The notes beneath the pieces are model-generated. The model saw only the letters and a program-made list of their open reading frames with translations, was not told the DNA's origin and ran no database searches. DNA of 64,000 bases from Brachypodius melanocephalos (taxonomy: Eukaryota; Chordata; Aves; Passeriformes; Pycnonotidae). Positions 25,467-38,300 of the stretch are shown one piece after another. Location: contig VZSR01001854.1 of assembly GCA_013398615.1 (NCBI GenBank), forward strand, positions 4,498,084 through 4,562,083. The letters run 5' to 3'. Both the position numbers and the translations under genes were made by a program. Each line of letters starts with the position of its first letter. Positions within the stretch are counted from its first letter, which is position 1.

Positions 25467-26015
25467 TTGTTTTTACATTGATGTTGCACAATGAGTCATG
25501 TTTTACTCTTTGGTAGCTGTGGCTCTGCACAAGAGAATTATTTGATCCTCATTTGCCATTAATTAACAGTTGTGCACATATTCCTTGAAAATATATTTTT
25601 GTATTAATGTATATTTTATGTCTTTTCATTCTTTGATATTTTGTAGAATGTCAATCTTCATTTTATTTAGCCTTGGTAGTTGCTTAGTGATGGAATTTTA
25701 GTTTTTGAAGCCTCTTTTAAAAGTAGATTACTTTGCCACAAGTTTCAATGCCTCTCCTTAAGTGTTTACTCTTCTAAAAGTATTTTGGAAGCAATTCCAA
25801 ATATCTTCCTAGAAAATGGTTAGAACACAGTGTTAATCAAATACATTTATTTCTTTGTGTTCATGTTACAGGCTTGTATGTGTGTATAACTGCTGTGCTT
25901 GTTAAAGTTTGTCTGTTTCCATTTGCAGGCCTGGAGAAGAGCTTGTGTGCTTGAAAACAAGTCAGCTTTTTCAAATTCATCAGGCAATGTAATAAAAGAT
26001 GTTGAAACAGAGCTT
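25467..26015 (+). other. Probable 3' untranslated region
   Basis: AT-rich sequence after the TGA stop, with no AATAAA until 25991. A cleavage site about 15-25 bases beyond that signal would give a 3' UTR of about 540-550 bases. It contains ATTTA-type AU-rich words. An acceptor-like TTTCCATTTGCAG at 25916-25928 inside it raises the possibility of an alternative downstream exon. Confidence 0.45.
25991..25996 (+). terminator. Polyadenylation signal AATAAA
   Basis: The first canonical AATAAA after the stop at 25466. It is followed at about 26011-26027 by a GT-rich stretch (CTTGTGGGGATGG) of the kind expected downstream of a cleavage site. The combination supports the end of the transcript here. 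Confidence 0.5.
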
Positions 26016-27479
26016 GTGGGGATGGTATCCTTTACTGTAAATGATACAAAAGTGCTGAAAACTACAGGGTAATGTATTTAAAAGTAAAGCAGTAAAGCAA
26101 AACTACTGAATATACTTCCAGCTTGTTTTCATAGTGGGCAACAATGGGAATGATGAAGAAGTCAGAGACATGTAAACATAAAACATCAGCAATTTTTTCT
26201 CTTATGAAGCCAAACATTAAGGGATTTTCCTCACTAAGTTCATTATAAAGTTTGAGGCTTTTAAACTTTACTCTTTTTTTACAAAGAATGACCTCCTGAA
26301 CTATCTGTACAAGATATTTTCTATCTGCATTAACCACTGAATTAACATATTTTAATCCAAACAGGAAACAAGAATAACAGTGAGCTCTCTTTGCATATAA
26401 GTTCTCACTCTTCTTTATCAGGTGTGTTTTCCTTATCAATACCTGTAAATATGATGTATATGTATATGTCTTACAGCATCAAATTTTCATCAAGTAGATT
26501 TGCATGTGTATAAGGGTCATAATGAGTGAATCAGAAGTAACATAAATCAACAAATGAGGTGATTCAGAAGCATTCTTGAAAACAAAGTACTCAAAACTTT
26601 TAAATTCTCGAGGAAAATGATTTTGCCTGGCTCTGTATGGACTACTTCCCAGTCTTGAGGTTTCTCAGGGGTTCAAAGGGACAAAAAATATCCATAATCT
26701 CTCAAAGAAAGATATAGATTCCACCTTGAAAATATATACAGTGGGTTATAGATGTTACAGAAAACCAGATTTTCTGCAGCTTCTAGTGTACAGAAGTCTG
26801 GATTTTATTTTTCAATGAACTAGACCCTTGGCTAGTAAAGAAAAGCAGTTTAAAATGTACTTTTGGCAGCTTTAGTATGCTCAAAATGTACACTTATTGC
26901 CATATCATATCAAACACATTTGTAGCCTCTTTCACGCTAAACTTTTCTTAATGTGCTTTACAGAAACAGATCAACATATTAAAGGGACACTGTCAAGGCT
27001 GTTAGTCCTAAAAATTGACCTACTTTGACACTGGTCCCATACTGAAGCTTTTACTTCTGAGGTTTGTTCTGTGTCCTTCTTCCTGGATAACTGTTCTACA
27101 CAAAGGCTAGACATAAAAATATACAGGAAAAATAATTTTTGTTTCTAAAAAGAGAATTTTAGAAAATATGATATTTTGGAAAAATTCCAATTTTGTGATC
27201 TTTAGCAGTGTTTTTTCTTAAGGTGCAGGTGTAATTGCGGTCAATGTCAAGAGGAGATGCCAGTGCTGATATAATGTGTGACTCAGAGGTCTGAATGTTT
27301 ATGTCTTGGCAGGTTGATAGATACAGAAATGACCAAGATCTATTGAAGTGCTGTGTGGAGTAAGAAATCCATTCAGCCCAAAAGTTTTTTCTGGCTCCTC
27401 AAACTTAATAGCCATCTTCCAATGGTGGCTTGCATTTTCCTGGAGCAGGTAGTCCCTGCTTTTCCACAGATTAGGCACT

Positions 27480-28260
27480 AGATTAAAATGAGTTATTAAT
27501 TAACCATTTAAAGTTTTGGTAATGACAGGTGCTTAGCTGTATTGATTCAGTAAAACTGTAATGTAACTCATTGCATGCCAGACTGGTAAAATAACATCAC
27601 AGGCTACTGAATTTATTACCGCGATTATCTTGATAAAATCCTTACTTTTGTATAGTAATTTATATTCTTGGGAAGCATTGATTAATAAAAACCCATAACT
27701 TTTATGCAAATTTCTGTAAAGAAAATAAATGGCATGGTAACCCAGCAAATCTGGATTACACATGATTACCTAGCTCATGCTGTTTGCCAGTTGTCAGTTA
27801 TTTCATAATGACAGGCATTCTGAAGTACAGAGCAGAGATACTTTTAAATATAACATGTACTGATCCAAAATGTGGATATACGTTCCAAAATCCAAAATTC
27901 ATATTTCCATTCTGGGCAATTCTGTTACAAAAATCCAATTTGGAGTGCATAGCTGCACATGACTGACATCTCATCCCCTCTCTATTTGTATTGGCTAGTA
28001 ATATTAAGAAGAGAAATAACTCATAACTGATGTTTTCATGACAACAGACCTGACATTTTTACAGGAAAGCTGACATTTGTAAAGTCTTGTGCCAAATTCC
28101 GTGCCAAGTCCCACATTTCCCAGGAGGTGTGATCTGGCAATGGTTTTGCTGGATCTATACCAAAGAGAGAATTTAACATACTCTTGCAAATAATTTGCAA
28201 GCCGATGCTACCGGGAAACAAGCGAGTGCTACCTATTCATCTGCATTAGCTGGTTTAATG
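27480..28260. promoter_or_regulatory. Candidate conserved non-coding block
   Basis: Dense in developmental-factor words. There is a perfect octamer ATGCAAAT at 27704-27711, TAAT-core homeobox words near 27496 and 27682, a CpG-containing TTACCGCGATTATC near 27617, and further CpGs near 28202-28224. Long homopolymers and recognisable repeats are absent, as is usual for constrained non-coding DNA. Constraint is inferred only. Confidence 0.33.
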
Positions 28261-28639
28261 TATTTGATAGAGAAACATTTTATTCCATTATTCAGTCATA
28301 CTTCTTCTCTGTCACACCTGCGTAGCTTACAGAAGGGCTCACATTTTGTTTCAAAAATCTAGTTCAAAGAAATAGAACAGCATTGCTATTTATTCTGCTA
28401 CAGTATTTCTTCAGTGGTTCAATATCTAATAATGCTTCACGGTACTAATATTTGGGGATTCGGCTGTCATCAGAAATGAAGTCCTTACTTTAACAGAGAT
28501 AGCATATTGGGAAGGTTATAGACTTGCACTTCATTTTGTAATGTCAGAAAAATTTGCTATGTTTGATTTTTTTCCCTTTGCTCTCTTCTTTGGGGAATTA
28601 ATTTCTACAACAAATGGACATTACTGCTGGATTTCAGAA

Positions 28640-28930
28640 GTGATTCTGTGCAGTTTTCACGGACGCCTCTGGCTAGCTGAGGGCTGCCATCGTGTAACTG
28701 TTGCTACCAGGCACGCTGCGCGGTTGGTCTCAACTCCCATTTCCCCCTTCCCCTCAGGAAAATTCACCGAAGTTTGTATTCCTCCTGGCGAACCCCGTAG
28801 CTGTCTTAATAACCTGAAGCCTGTCCCCAGGCTACCTGTCTTGGTGCTATCTCATCCTCTGTCTTGCAAGCCCAAAAGTAGTTAACGTGACTTCAGCAGA
28901 GGGTCAGGCTCACCCGCTGTCGGCTCTCTT
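28640..28930. promoter_or_regulatory. CpG-retaining GC-richer island
   Basis: Roughly a dozen CpG sites lie within about 290 bases (for example ACGGACGCC, GCACGCTGCGCGG, GGCGAACCCCG), in a region that otherwise lacks CpG. It could be a small unmethylated regulatory element or an orphan promoter. An open frame crosses it (28541-28885), but the composition does not look like protein. Confidence 0.3.
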
Positions 28931-29876
28931 CAGTGTTTCTGAGCTGCTTTTGGTCCTAACAGAGGCCTCTAGCAAGAAATGTGCCTGTTCTCTGCATGCC
29001 GCTTCTGACAGCTCTTCTGTGTCCACCTGGAGAGTTGCTCATCACAGGGAAAGGGGAAACTGATTGATACAGGGTTCAGATATAGTCACAGACCAAATAT
29101 TTAATGCAAACCCAGCACTGCACTTAGTTTATCTCAGCATAAATAGAGTTGTGTGGCTGTTTATGGCACAGATGTGCATCAATGTATTATGTAGCTCTTG
29201 TTACCATTTCTTTGAAAACCCTGGTGTACAGTCTCCATAGTTTTCTGCACTTTATAACAAACTCATATCTGAAAAATTATTTGAAACTCAAATAACTAAA
29301 GGGCATTTTTTGGAGATCTGTTTCCAGTTCTTTCCATTTAATTCTCTATAAGTACTATTGCTATTATCACATCTGTCTATACTGTGATTTCTCCTGTTTT
29401 TTTTTTTTCCAAGATTTTCAAGAAAAACACTTTTTCTTCTTGCACATGTCTGTAAACTGTTTTGTAGCCCCAATACTCTGCATATGAACTTTTAGGTATG
29501 TCTCATTTGTATTGTATTTCTCAAGAGCTTAACCTCATGTCTGCAACTTAACTTTTTTTTTCCTATCCTTTCAGAAAATTTTGTTCTACAGTGATTGCAA
29601 AAGTTAATAATTATGTCAAACATTATATCTAAGAAATCTGTAGCAGGGCAGAAGAGAGCGATGGATTCAAGCTTTGGTCTCTGGGTGTTGGGAAAATCAT
29701 TGCTGCCATCAGCTCCACAACTGTAAGATCATGTGGGACCCTGTCACACCAACTTCCCTCAGCTACTGCTTCTCAAAGCTGATCTCTACTGGGGAACCAC
29801 AAGGTGCTTCACAAGGCAAGATATTTGCTTGTAGTTTATAAAAGAAATACCCCACCTTAAAAACAAGGAACAGTTA

Positions 29877-29958
29877 AGTTTGGAAGGGAACTTTGGGAAT
29901 TTTCTGGTGTAATGTCCTGCTCAGGCCATATATAACTTCAAGGTTAGGTCGTGTTACT
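29877..29958 (-). mobile_element. CR1 LINE 3'-end fragment
   Basis: The + strand reads like the antisense of a CR1 3' end: a TTTGGAAGGGAACTTTGGGA block, then a diverged 'two-word' spacer, then CCTGCTC and AACTTCAAGGTTAGGTC. These follow the order seen in avian CR1 3' UTRs. It is short and diverged, so it is an old, 5'-truncated copy. Edges are approximate. Confidence 0.55.
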
Positions 29959-30008
29959 TCTTTATGTTCTTCATATTTCTTGATTATATACTGTTTATGT
30001 GTATAGTG

Positions 30009-30009
<1 letters not shown>

Positions 30010-30039
<30 letters not shown>
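30010..30039. repeat. (TA)15 dinucleotide microsatellite
   Basis: Thirty bases of uninterrupted TA. Such arrays are usually length-polymorphic and can extrude cruciforms. Confidence 0.95.
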
Positions 30040-30042
<3 letters not shown>

Positions 30043-32412
30043 TATCATACAGTTCTGTGTTCCACAAAGACAGAAGAATGCAACCATACATTTTTAGTGT
30101 ACATGCATACATTGACACACCTTTCAATCTGTGGTGTATTCCTATGAAACTATGAAATATAATTTAATATAATAGAAATAAGTCGTTGATTTACTCAGAC
30201 TGTGAAAAATGATTACAATAATCTTGGATGCTACTGCTTTAACTAAGACTTTTCAGCTTATTTAGGTAATTTCCCTGCTCATTTCATGGTCTGAGATCAA
30301 TGTCCTTTACCTCAAAAGATTTCCAAAATGTAGAGAACTACGTTTAATTACTTGCTTGTTATTTTTTTCCTAATATCTTCTGAGATTCATCAGTTAGTGA
30401 TGATATTTCTCTTCTATTCTGTTTACTAATTTCTTATTTTAACTTTTTTTCAGTTCCAGGTTGACCTCTGCCTTGCTACTAGAACCTGTTACTTGTGAAA
30501 CTAGAACACAAGATATCTTATTTGTCTCTGTTATTTTTGGTCTATGGAATGTCTGATCTTCTTCTGGTTTCTTGTCTTAAGGTAGAACACTTTGCTGCTT
30601 TAGCTTAATTTCTCTTTCTATCATATTTAGTTATTCACTTGTCTCAGTTTTAATGCCCTTTTCCAGATAGGTTGAAATTTGTGCTCTCCTGAAGTGCTCG
30701 GGGTGCTGTGTCTCCGCTACAAACATATTTGGAAGGATTCCTAGGAAAAGATAAAATATTCTCAGGAGTAGGAGAGAAAGAAATAGCAATATATTTGCAG
30801 TGATTCTAGCTGAGGTATGCTTGCTTCTTCATGTACTTCCAGTAGAGAGAATTTCTGTTGATGTTCCAATGGAAAGAGAAAGTGTTGTTCCAAGCATGCC
30901 ATTCAAAGACAGATGTTTCTCCTTCAGTAAAAGGGGTCTGGTGGCCCTCTGTGACAGCAATGATATAAGAATGCTATTTACTTGATTTTTAATGAAAGCA
31001 TCAAGTACTTATTTCACATCCCCTCAAAAGAAGAGCTGTCATAGATTTTCTGTCCTGTGTATTCACAAGGAAATACAACTGTGTGGTTTTGAGGTCTGAC
31101 TCTGCACTTTTGCCTAATCAGAGCAATTTTCCTGCTTGTCATGCATAACATTACTACAGCTTCAAGCAATTAATTGGATAGTTCTGTACTAAGATATCCA
31201 CAAACTGAAGACTTGTGGAGCATAATAGATGAGCTGTCTGCATCAGAAGTGCAGCCTTAAAGATGACAACCTGCAACGTCCAGCAAAATTTCTTTCTTGA
31301 GTGGCAGTCCTTATTGCTGACATACATTTGATGTATGCTAAGCATATCCATTGCATGTCAGTTTACAGACCTTTAATTCTGCAGAGTTCTCAAATTTGTT
31401 TTGAGATTCTCAGTACGAGTTTTAGGATAAAGCCTCATAGACTGAGATCCTGCACAGCTCTGCTTGAAGATTACAACCTCATTATAAACCTGATTTTGTA
31501 AAAAAGTGGAGTCTGACTGCCTCTGACAAAGTTTTCTTGACTTATCATGAAATGTGCCATGCATTGACTGGCTGTCATTTGCAGCTTGAAGGAGCTGATT
31601 TTGTTTAAAATACAATGTAATGATTTAGGTAGGGGTAGCTAACAGATGAGTAATGATGAAAAATGTGATATAAAATTATCCAAAGTGTAAGGTTTAATTT
31701 ATCTAATAGCTCAGGGTTTCAATGTAAGGAGCTTGTGGCAAAAATTTTTCTCTGAACATTTCTGCAGCTACTGAATGATCCATCACTGTAGTGTCTGCTT
31801 GTATATTACTGGCCTTTGAATCATGGACAAGAAAGGGAACATGTCAGAAAATAATAGCAACTGAACCAAGCAAACTTGGTGTGTAAACCTCTTATTCCAA
31901 AAGTGCCAAAACCAAGTGTGAAGCATACTTAACCTGGATAAAAAAATTACTAATCCAGATTGTGCACAATTATTATTATTTGAATAATCTTTTTTATTAA
32001 AACTTCTCCTTTGACAGCCAGCTAGCCTTATTAAAACTTGATGAAAATACACATTCTAGAGATGATAAAGAAGGGTGCTGACTAAGTTAGAGATCAGGAA
32101 AAGCCAAAATTACTGATCTGTTCTCATGCATTACTTCTAAGTCTTTAATTAAGTTTGATTATGTGGATTAAGATTCTGTACTTCCATTATAATGAAGAGT
32201 AACTTTCTCTGTCTTCTCTCATGATTTCCATTAAATGGGTAAAAGTGATGAAATACCTGTTACTTCCCAATGAGTATTATGAGATCTGCTTTCAGATTTA
32301 GACATCCATGTATGATTGATTGTATTCATGTTCTCCCGCTAACTCTTTTGGTTCATAATATCACATATTTTTGATTGTAAACCATTTATATGATGACAGT
32401 TATAGTTGGAGT

Positions 32413-32462
32413 GGTTTTTTGTTTTGTTTTGGGTTTTGTTTTTTTTTGTTTTTTTTTTTTTT
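32413..32462. repeat. T/G low-complexity tract
   Basis: T runs of varying length separated by single G or GGG, ending in a run of about 14 T. Simple low-complexity sequence. Confidence 0.8.
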
Positions 32463-33689
32463 AATTAAAACAACCATCTTGTAGCATCTTTTAAACTTAG
32501 TAGTTATTTCAACTTCAATAGTTAAATAGCAATTAATATATTTTGGATGCTTATACTAGAACTTTCACCTTTAATTCTTAGATCTGTGGGGTGTTGTACA
32601 CTTGCTCAGTACTGTGAGCTTTCTGTTCACAAGCTTCACATAATCAATTCAAATCATGTTCAGGACAGACTACAGCAATTTAGGGAGCAACATGAACTTG
32701 AAGTTGTTAGCTCACTACTTTCTCCCCTTTTGTCCAGACTGGTCATGGCTGTTCCAGGATAAATGGGATTGGCCTGTGGCCAAGTAGATGCTGACAGTGT
32801 AGAAAAGAATCAAGCTGGACTGCTGAAGTCCTGCACAGAGAACTTAGAGATTGCCAACATCCTGTTGTAATTTCTGAGTCAGGTAATATCATTTCCATAA
32901 CAGCCATTTAGGAATAAAAAATCTTTTGAAACTCTTGATTGAGGGTAGCCATTGTCCCATTAAGTTAAGTTCCTCTCAGCAATTAACAAATTGCAGGATT
33001 TCAGTAGTGCCAGGGCTTTACAGTCTTTTTTTTTAGGAGTTATAATGGTGTTTGCCATCATCCAGGAGCAGCAAAAATGAGAAAGTATTAAGAAAATTTG
33101 TTTTTCTTTGTTTTGTGAATTAGGTGCAACAAACAACAAGAAAAGGGCTCAAAAGAGTAAAAACAACAAAACAAACATAAAAATAATAAACATTAAAGGT
33201 GAAGCCTGTCTTGGAATAGAATAGAAAAAAAGCTGCAAATCCTACATACAAAGACATATATTTGTGGGAGGAAAAGATGTGGGCAATCTGATTATTTGAG
33301 AGGATTTGCTGGCATGAAGTTTAAGAGAAAAGGAAAAAAGGGGAAAACTTCACCGTGTCAAGCTGTGGTAGCACAATGATAAGCAGCCTTTGTAACCAGT
33401 ACTGTAAATGTATGTAGCTAAAATGCAGTTAACAGTAAAGACAAAGCTTTCCATGTTAGTATTAAATTATAGAACCAGTGCTTTTTTGAGGGGGTGACCT
33501 TCCCCTTGCTGTGTCACCTAATCCTTTGCCTTCACACATTGTCATAAATGACATTTTTCTGCTCCTGCTTTGCTCTGGCAGTATTTGTCATGTATCATTT
33601 TTTTCTGCCCCTGCTTCCCAGGAACAGGGGTTCAATCAATTTGCTATTTTTACCTGTGCACATTGTCCTCGTCCAGTCACTCTGTAGCA

Positions 33690-34060
33690 CCTGACACTTT
33701 GCTTTTCCCCTTCCCCTTCCCCGTCTCTCTTTTGTAAAGGATTGAATTGTGCTTTATACCCTAATCCTTTCAAAATGTTGTGTACCTTTCTAAATGATGG
33801 CAACCTTCTGACAAGGCAGGAAGATGAGAAAGCTGGAAGCCATATCAGGAGGACCTGCTATGTTTGCTGTGACAATAGGGAGGAACACACTGTCTCCATT
33901 TCGGTCTGAAAGCACCTCTGCTGTGTTTCTGACAGAGAGGGAGGGAAGGCGGGGACCCGAACTGCTGGTCCTCTTCTGTGCTGCCACTCAGCCCAGCCCT
34001 CATCATTCTCCCTCCCTCCCCTCTCTTCCCCTCTGTCTCTTCCTTCTGTCTTCCTAACAG
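33690..34060. repeat. Polypyrimidine-rich region
   Basis: Two pyrimidine-rich tracts, near 33704-33730 (CCCCTTCC units) and 34007-34054 (CCCTCC and CTCTTCC units), flank a GC-richer middle that has a few CpG sites. Long homopurine-homopyrimidine tracts can form triplex DNA. No gene was recognised. Confidence 0.5.
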
Positions 34061-35225
34061 CTGAAGAAAGGGAAAAATAGAGAAGGTTTTTCTGAGAATT
34101 AGTCAATTCATACCAAAATAGGAGAATTACACTTTCCTGACTGAAAAAGCAAAGAGACTAAGAGAAGCTAATTTGTGTCTATGTGTGTCACAGGCACTAT
34201 GTTCCTGGATTCCAGCCTGGATCAGTTGTTATTTTAGTCCTGAATTCGCTTTTTTTTTGTTTTTTTGCCTAGTAAGGTCCTCATTTACATGAACCTGTCA
34301 AGTGTTATGACATTTAATGTTAAATAATGCCACTTTAATTATTTTACTATGGGTCTACTGCACTCTGGAAGAACCACTGGTATGAAACATAAATGTTTCT
34401 GATGGTGCTGTCATAGCCAGGGACACGGGAAGAAACTCAGCTAGGAAGCCTGATACAGGAACCACCAGAAGGGCAGACTCCTTGCTGTCTCTATCACTCC
34501 CTTCTTCTGGGGCAATACTCCAACCTTTTGAACTTGCATTGCAATAATATTCTCTAACATCATCCTCAAAATCATACTTTTGCCAACAGTGGTAACTACA
34601 AAAAAGAAAGCTTAAGCTGAAGTGCTCAGCTAGTCTATAGATGTCATTGCTGAGGAGCAGGAGACCAGGTTCAAGACTAAAATCGTAATCTCAATGATTT
34701 TAGTCAACTTGCAAAGTGGTAAAGGGAAATTTGAGTGTCATTTTGTGATGCCAGAACTTAAATAATAAAAATGGAATATATGAAATACATGAAAACCTAC
34801 ATACTGACAAAATTAGATCCGATTTTCCTACGGTTATCATAAGATTAAAAAACAAAACAAAACAAAAAAACCCAACAACAGTCTCCTTACGCAGTTTTCC
34901 CTTTTTTCTGCACTGTTCAGTCTGGAACTTCTGGTGCTGAAATACATTAAGAGGTAACAACATATCATGTTCATTCTGAAAAGTAATGCATATGCAATAA
35001 GTTGTGAATTAAAAACCCTGACAGCTTTCTTGTGATGGATAAGTAATTTAATCTGTTTCATCTTACAGAAAGAGATGAGACAGGAGGATGGTTCACAAAG
35101 TTTTTTTTCTCTTATTTCTTTATTCACTCTAGTAGGTGTATTAAACCATAAGAAAGAGACTGTCCTCATAAAATTCCAGCTCAGGTTTGAAAATCCAGGT
35201 GCCCTGAATAAGCATAAAATTTTGT

Positions 35226-35356
35226 GTGCTCTCTTCTAAGGAAAAAGTTCAAAAGACTTAGAGGTTTTGTGTAATTGGGATAAGCAACAAGATTTCATGC
35301 TTATCCAAATAGAACTAAACCTCTCAGTCTTTGAACTTTTCCTTAGGAGGGAGCAC
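35226..35356. repeat. 131-base imperfect palindrome (MITE-like or hairpin)
   Basis: The left arm at 35226-35286 (61 bases) and the right arm at 35298-35356 (59 bases) are reverse complements with about 8 mismatches and 2 single-base gaps, around an 11-base loop. Arm identity is about 84 percent over the full length. Both outer ends read GTGCTC on their own strand. The shape fits a palindromic miniature DNA transposon, where both arms decay independently, or a long hairpin RNA locus. No clear target-site duplication was found at the ends. Confidence 0.7.
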
Positions 35357-38300
35357 TAGTTATAGAGATGGGAAGAGGGGTTCAAGGAAAGAGAAAGTAT
35401 AGAGAAAAGAGAAGGGGTAACTATGTTTGTGTGTGTTTGTCTGTGTGTGAATATGGAAGTGTGTTTTGCAGTGGTAAGGAAGATATGCTTTGAAGGCAGC
35501 AGAAAAGAAAAAGATCATGAAAGTAGTGCATGTACAGATCAACATTGTGTACAGAATTAAACTTTAAGGTCCAACTTTTCAAAGGAGCTGCACTTGTATT
35601 GCAGGACAGGCATGTTCTTGGTAAGTTTATCAAAGTGTTTGAAAATCAGTCCATATATATTGCAATAGATTGGGATCCAGCTTCAAATTCTGCTATAAAA
35701 ATAGATCTGAAAATTACAAAGTGATAACCTAATTTTCTTCCTTGCATTGAAAACAACAAAGTGCTGGTAAGAATAACTGCAGCCAAGGATTGCTTGGCTT
35801 TTTGCACATTTCTCACAAAAGCAGATTATGTCAATGAAATACAGGCTTGATGACTGTTTATCAGAACAGAATTTATTATAAAGTTGTTGTATGCTCATGT
35901 TTACAGTGGCTATAGCAATAATTTCAAGACAGGATGTAACAAGAAATAATAGAGTCAAAGTTACTTTTAAAAGGCAAACAAATATCTGAATGAACCATGG
36001 CTGCTTTTCTGAGCTCTTCATTACTCTGCCAGTCAAATTGGAAGGTCTAATAGAAACTGTATCTTCTGTGGGCTGAGTAAGAGTAATGAATGTAACTCAG
36101 AAATTTGAAACTATAATTTAACTGAATACTCATCTAACTGACTTGAAAACTCTTTTCCCAAGAAGTATTTGTTCACAACCCCCCCTATTAGTGCCATTCA
36201 TTTGTGCTATGGGTTAGTGCCATCCATTAAGAATTCACTGAGAATCTAATTCTGATTTCCTTTATTTGGAAAACAAGGTTTTTATTGAATTCAGTGATGA
36301 GAAACTTAGGTACGTTTAATATTCAGAACAGTTTATAACATATTTTTGAGGATTTATAAAAAGTGTCCTAAGTGTTGTCAAGTCTAAATCTATGTCAAAT
36401 CAGACAATTCTTAAGTTAAAACTCACAGATGTTAGTGAGTTTTCACTTACATCTAGAGAAGCTGACAGATTCATATGACATTGTAAATCACCATCACAAG
36501 AAAAAGCCCCTGGCTTCAAGCTACTTTAAAGCATGGATACTCTCAGTTGCCTTTTTTTGTATTGTTATGGTGAAATAATTTAGCTGACTGTATTTGCATC
36601 TCTGGTACTTACTGATTTTAAAACATTAAGGTTTATGAGTTGAAACTTCTTACTGACATTTAAGAGTGTACTATACGTATATTAGACTAACTGTGCAATC
36701 AATTCAGTAAATTAGTCTAGGTAACATACCTTCAGTAGACTTGAACACTGCAGGCTCAAAGCCTGCCTGAGAAACTCAGGAAGTCAATTGCAAACAACCT
36801 TTAGGATGCTGTGTCTAGGCTGGATAGTGCAATATATACTTACATGTCTCCTCAGTATTAAGTGCAACTGCAGGGGAAATACACTCTTATGCATGATTTT
36901 TTTTTAGGAGTTTAATGTATTTAGACACCCAAATGGTTTTAGAATTCAATCGAGTTTCGATTCTTACCTGCACAAGGATTTAAAAATTATTATTATTATT
37001 TTTTAAATGCCTGCAGCTTAGGTGGCCGTTGCTGGTCAGCCTTTCATTCTTTTTTTCATTCATGATGGTGGGTTCTGAAAACATGAATGGTAAGAGTCAG
37101 GCAGAACATCATATAAGCGTCACGTGAAGTGGCTGGACCTTGGTCTCAATACACAAATCAATTTATGATCCAGCTTCTCAGAAAGGAGCAGGAAAAATTT
37201 CATCCTTTTTCTGGCTCCATAGTGTTACTACAAATCTTCTAATAATCTAATAATTGAATATCATGTGACATCTTGCTTTGATATCAAAATTTCAGCAATT
37301 TCTGAAAGGGAGAGAATTGTTATGAACAATCCCTGCTGGAATCTTTCATTTTTCCCACTCTGTCACAAAATTTAAGTGTTTTGTAGTGGACCAGTGATGT
37401 AAATTTACTGTAAATTCTCTCTAATTTGGAATGCTCTCCACCACCAAGGGTGGACTGAGGACAAGAAAGTCCTTGATCCAATCAATGGAGTCAAGTCAGT
37501 TGACCAAAAGTACTGAAGTGTTCTTCAATGCACTGATTTGAGGTTTCATTCGTTTGCCTAAAAAAGGCCCCCCTTGTCATTGCAGACAAGCTAAAGTATC
37601 CCAACCTGCTTTTTGCTGCCATCCCAGGAAGATTCACCTTTCCCATAGCATAGGACCTGTGTCATATCTGGATGTCAAACATCCCAGATACTTCAAACAG
37701 CTCCAGGTGCCTGCGTTTAGACAACTGATTTGAGACATCTGTCTCCACTGACAGAAGCTTAGATGCTCATTCACTAAATATAGACTCCTAAATCTAAACC
37801 AACAAAAGAATCCCACCCAAAATGTCATGACAATGAGTGTTTACTCTAGCTGTTAAATGGTTAATGAATGTCTGAGACAGATAATCAACAAAGTCAAAAT
37901 AAATGGCATATTGAATTTATACATGAAAAAAATCTTTTAATGTAAATAGAGACAGATCTTGGTAAATAAGTCAAAAATGTCAGCCACGTTGAACCAAGGC
38001 TCAGGCATCAGTGACTCAAATTCTGTACTGCTTCACAACTCACAAAATAACATCAATAAGAATCTGCAGATACTTTATATGTATAAGAAAGCTTACCTTT
38101 TGGATAATTCTTTCACTTAAAGTGCTGAAATTTTGAGAGGAAATCAGGATGTCAATTACTACAGGATTTGGGGCAAAATTAATTTGTGGATTTATCTGTT
38201 TTTTGAATCCCATTTTTTTCTTAATAAAATTGTTCTTATTTAGATGATCTCAATAGGGGTAAAAGTTCTTGACCAGGTGCAGTTGGTCTTGTTTCAATTT

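Larger units (their letters stand above)
26016..29876. other. Intergenic DNA with two regulatory-looking blocks
   Basis: No gene recognised. A 125-codon open frame on the minus strand (26062-26439) has no splice or promoter context. Blocks at 27480-28260 and 28640-28930 stand out by motif content and CpG retention and are listed separately. The remainder is ordinary AT-rich sequence. Confidence 0.5.
29959..35225. other. Intergenic DNA, no gene recognised
   Basis: Contains the (TA)15 array at 30010-30039, a T/G-rich low-complexity tract at 32413-32462, and a pyrimidine-rich, slightly GC-rich stretch at 33690-34060. Nothing else was recognised. Open frames are short and lack splice context. 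Confidence 0.5.

Noticed and set aside
26062..26439. 125-codon open frame on the minus strand
   Set aside because: The longest open frame in the window, but it lacks promoter, splice and family signals and lies antisense to the end of the gene. Expected by chance at this length of AT-rich DNA.
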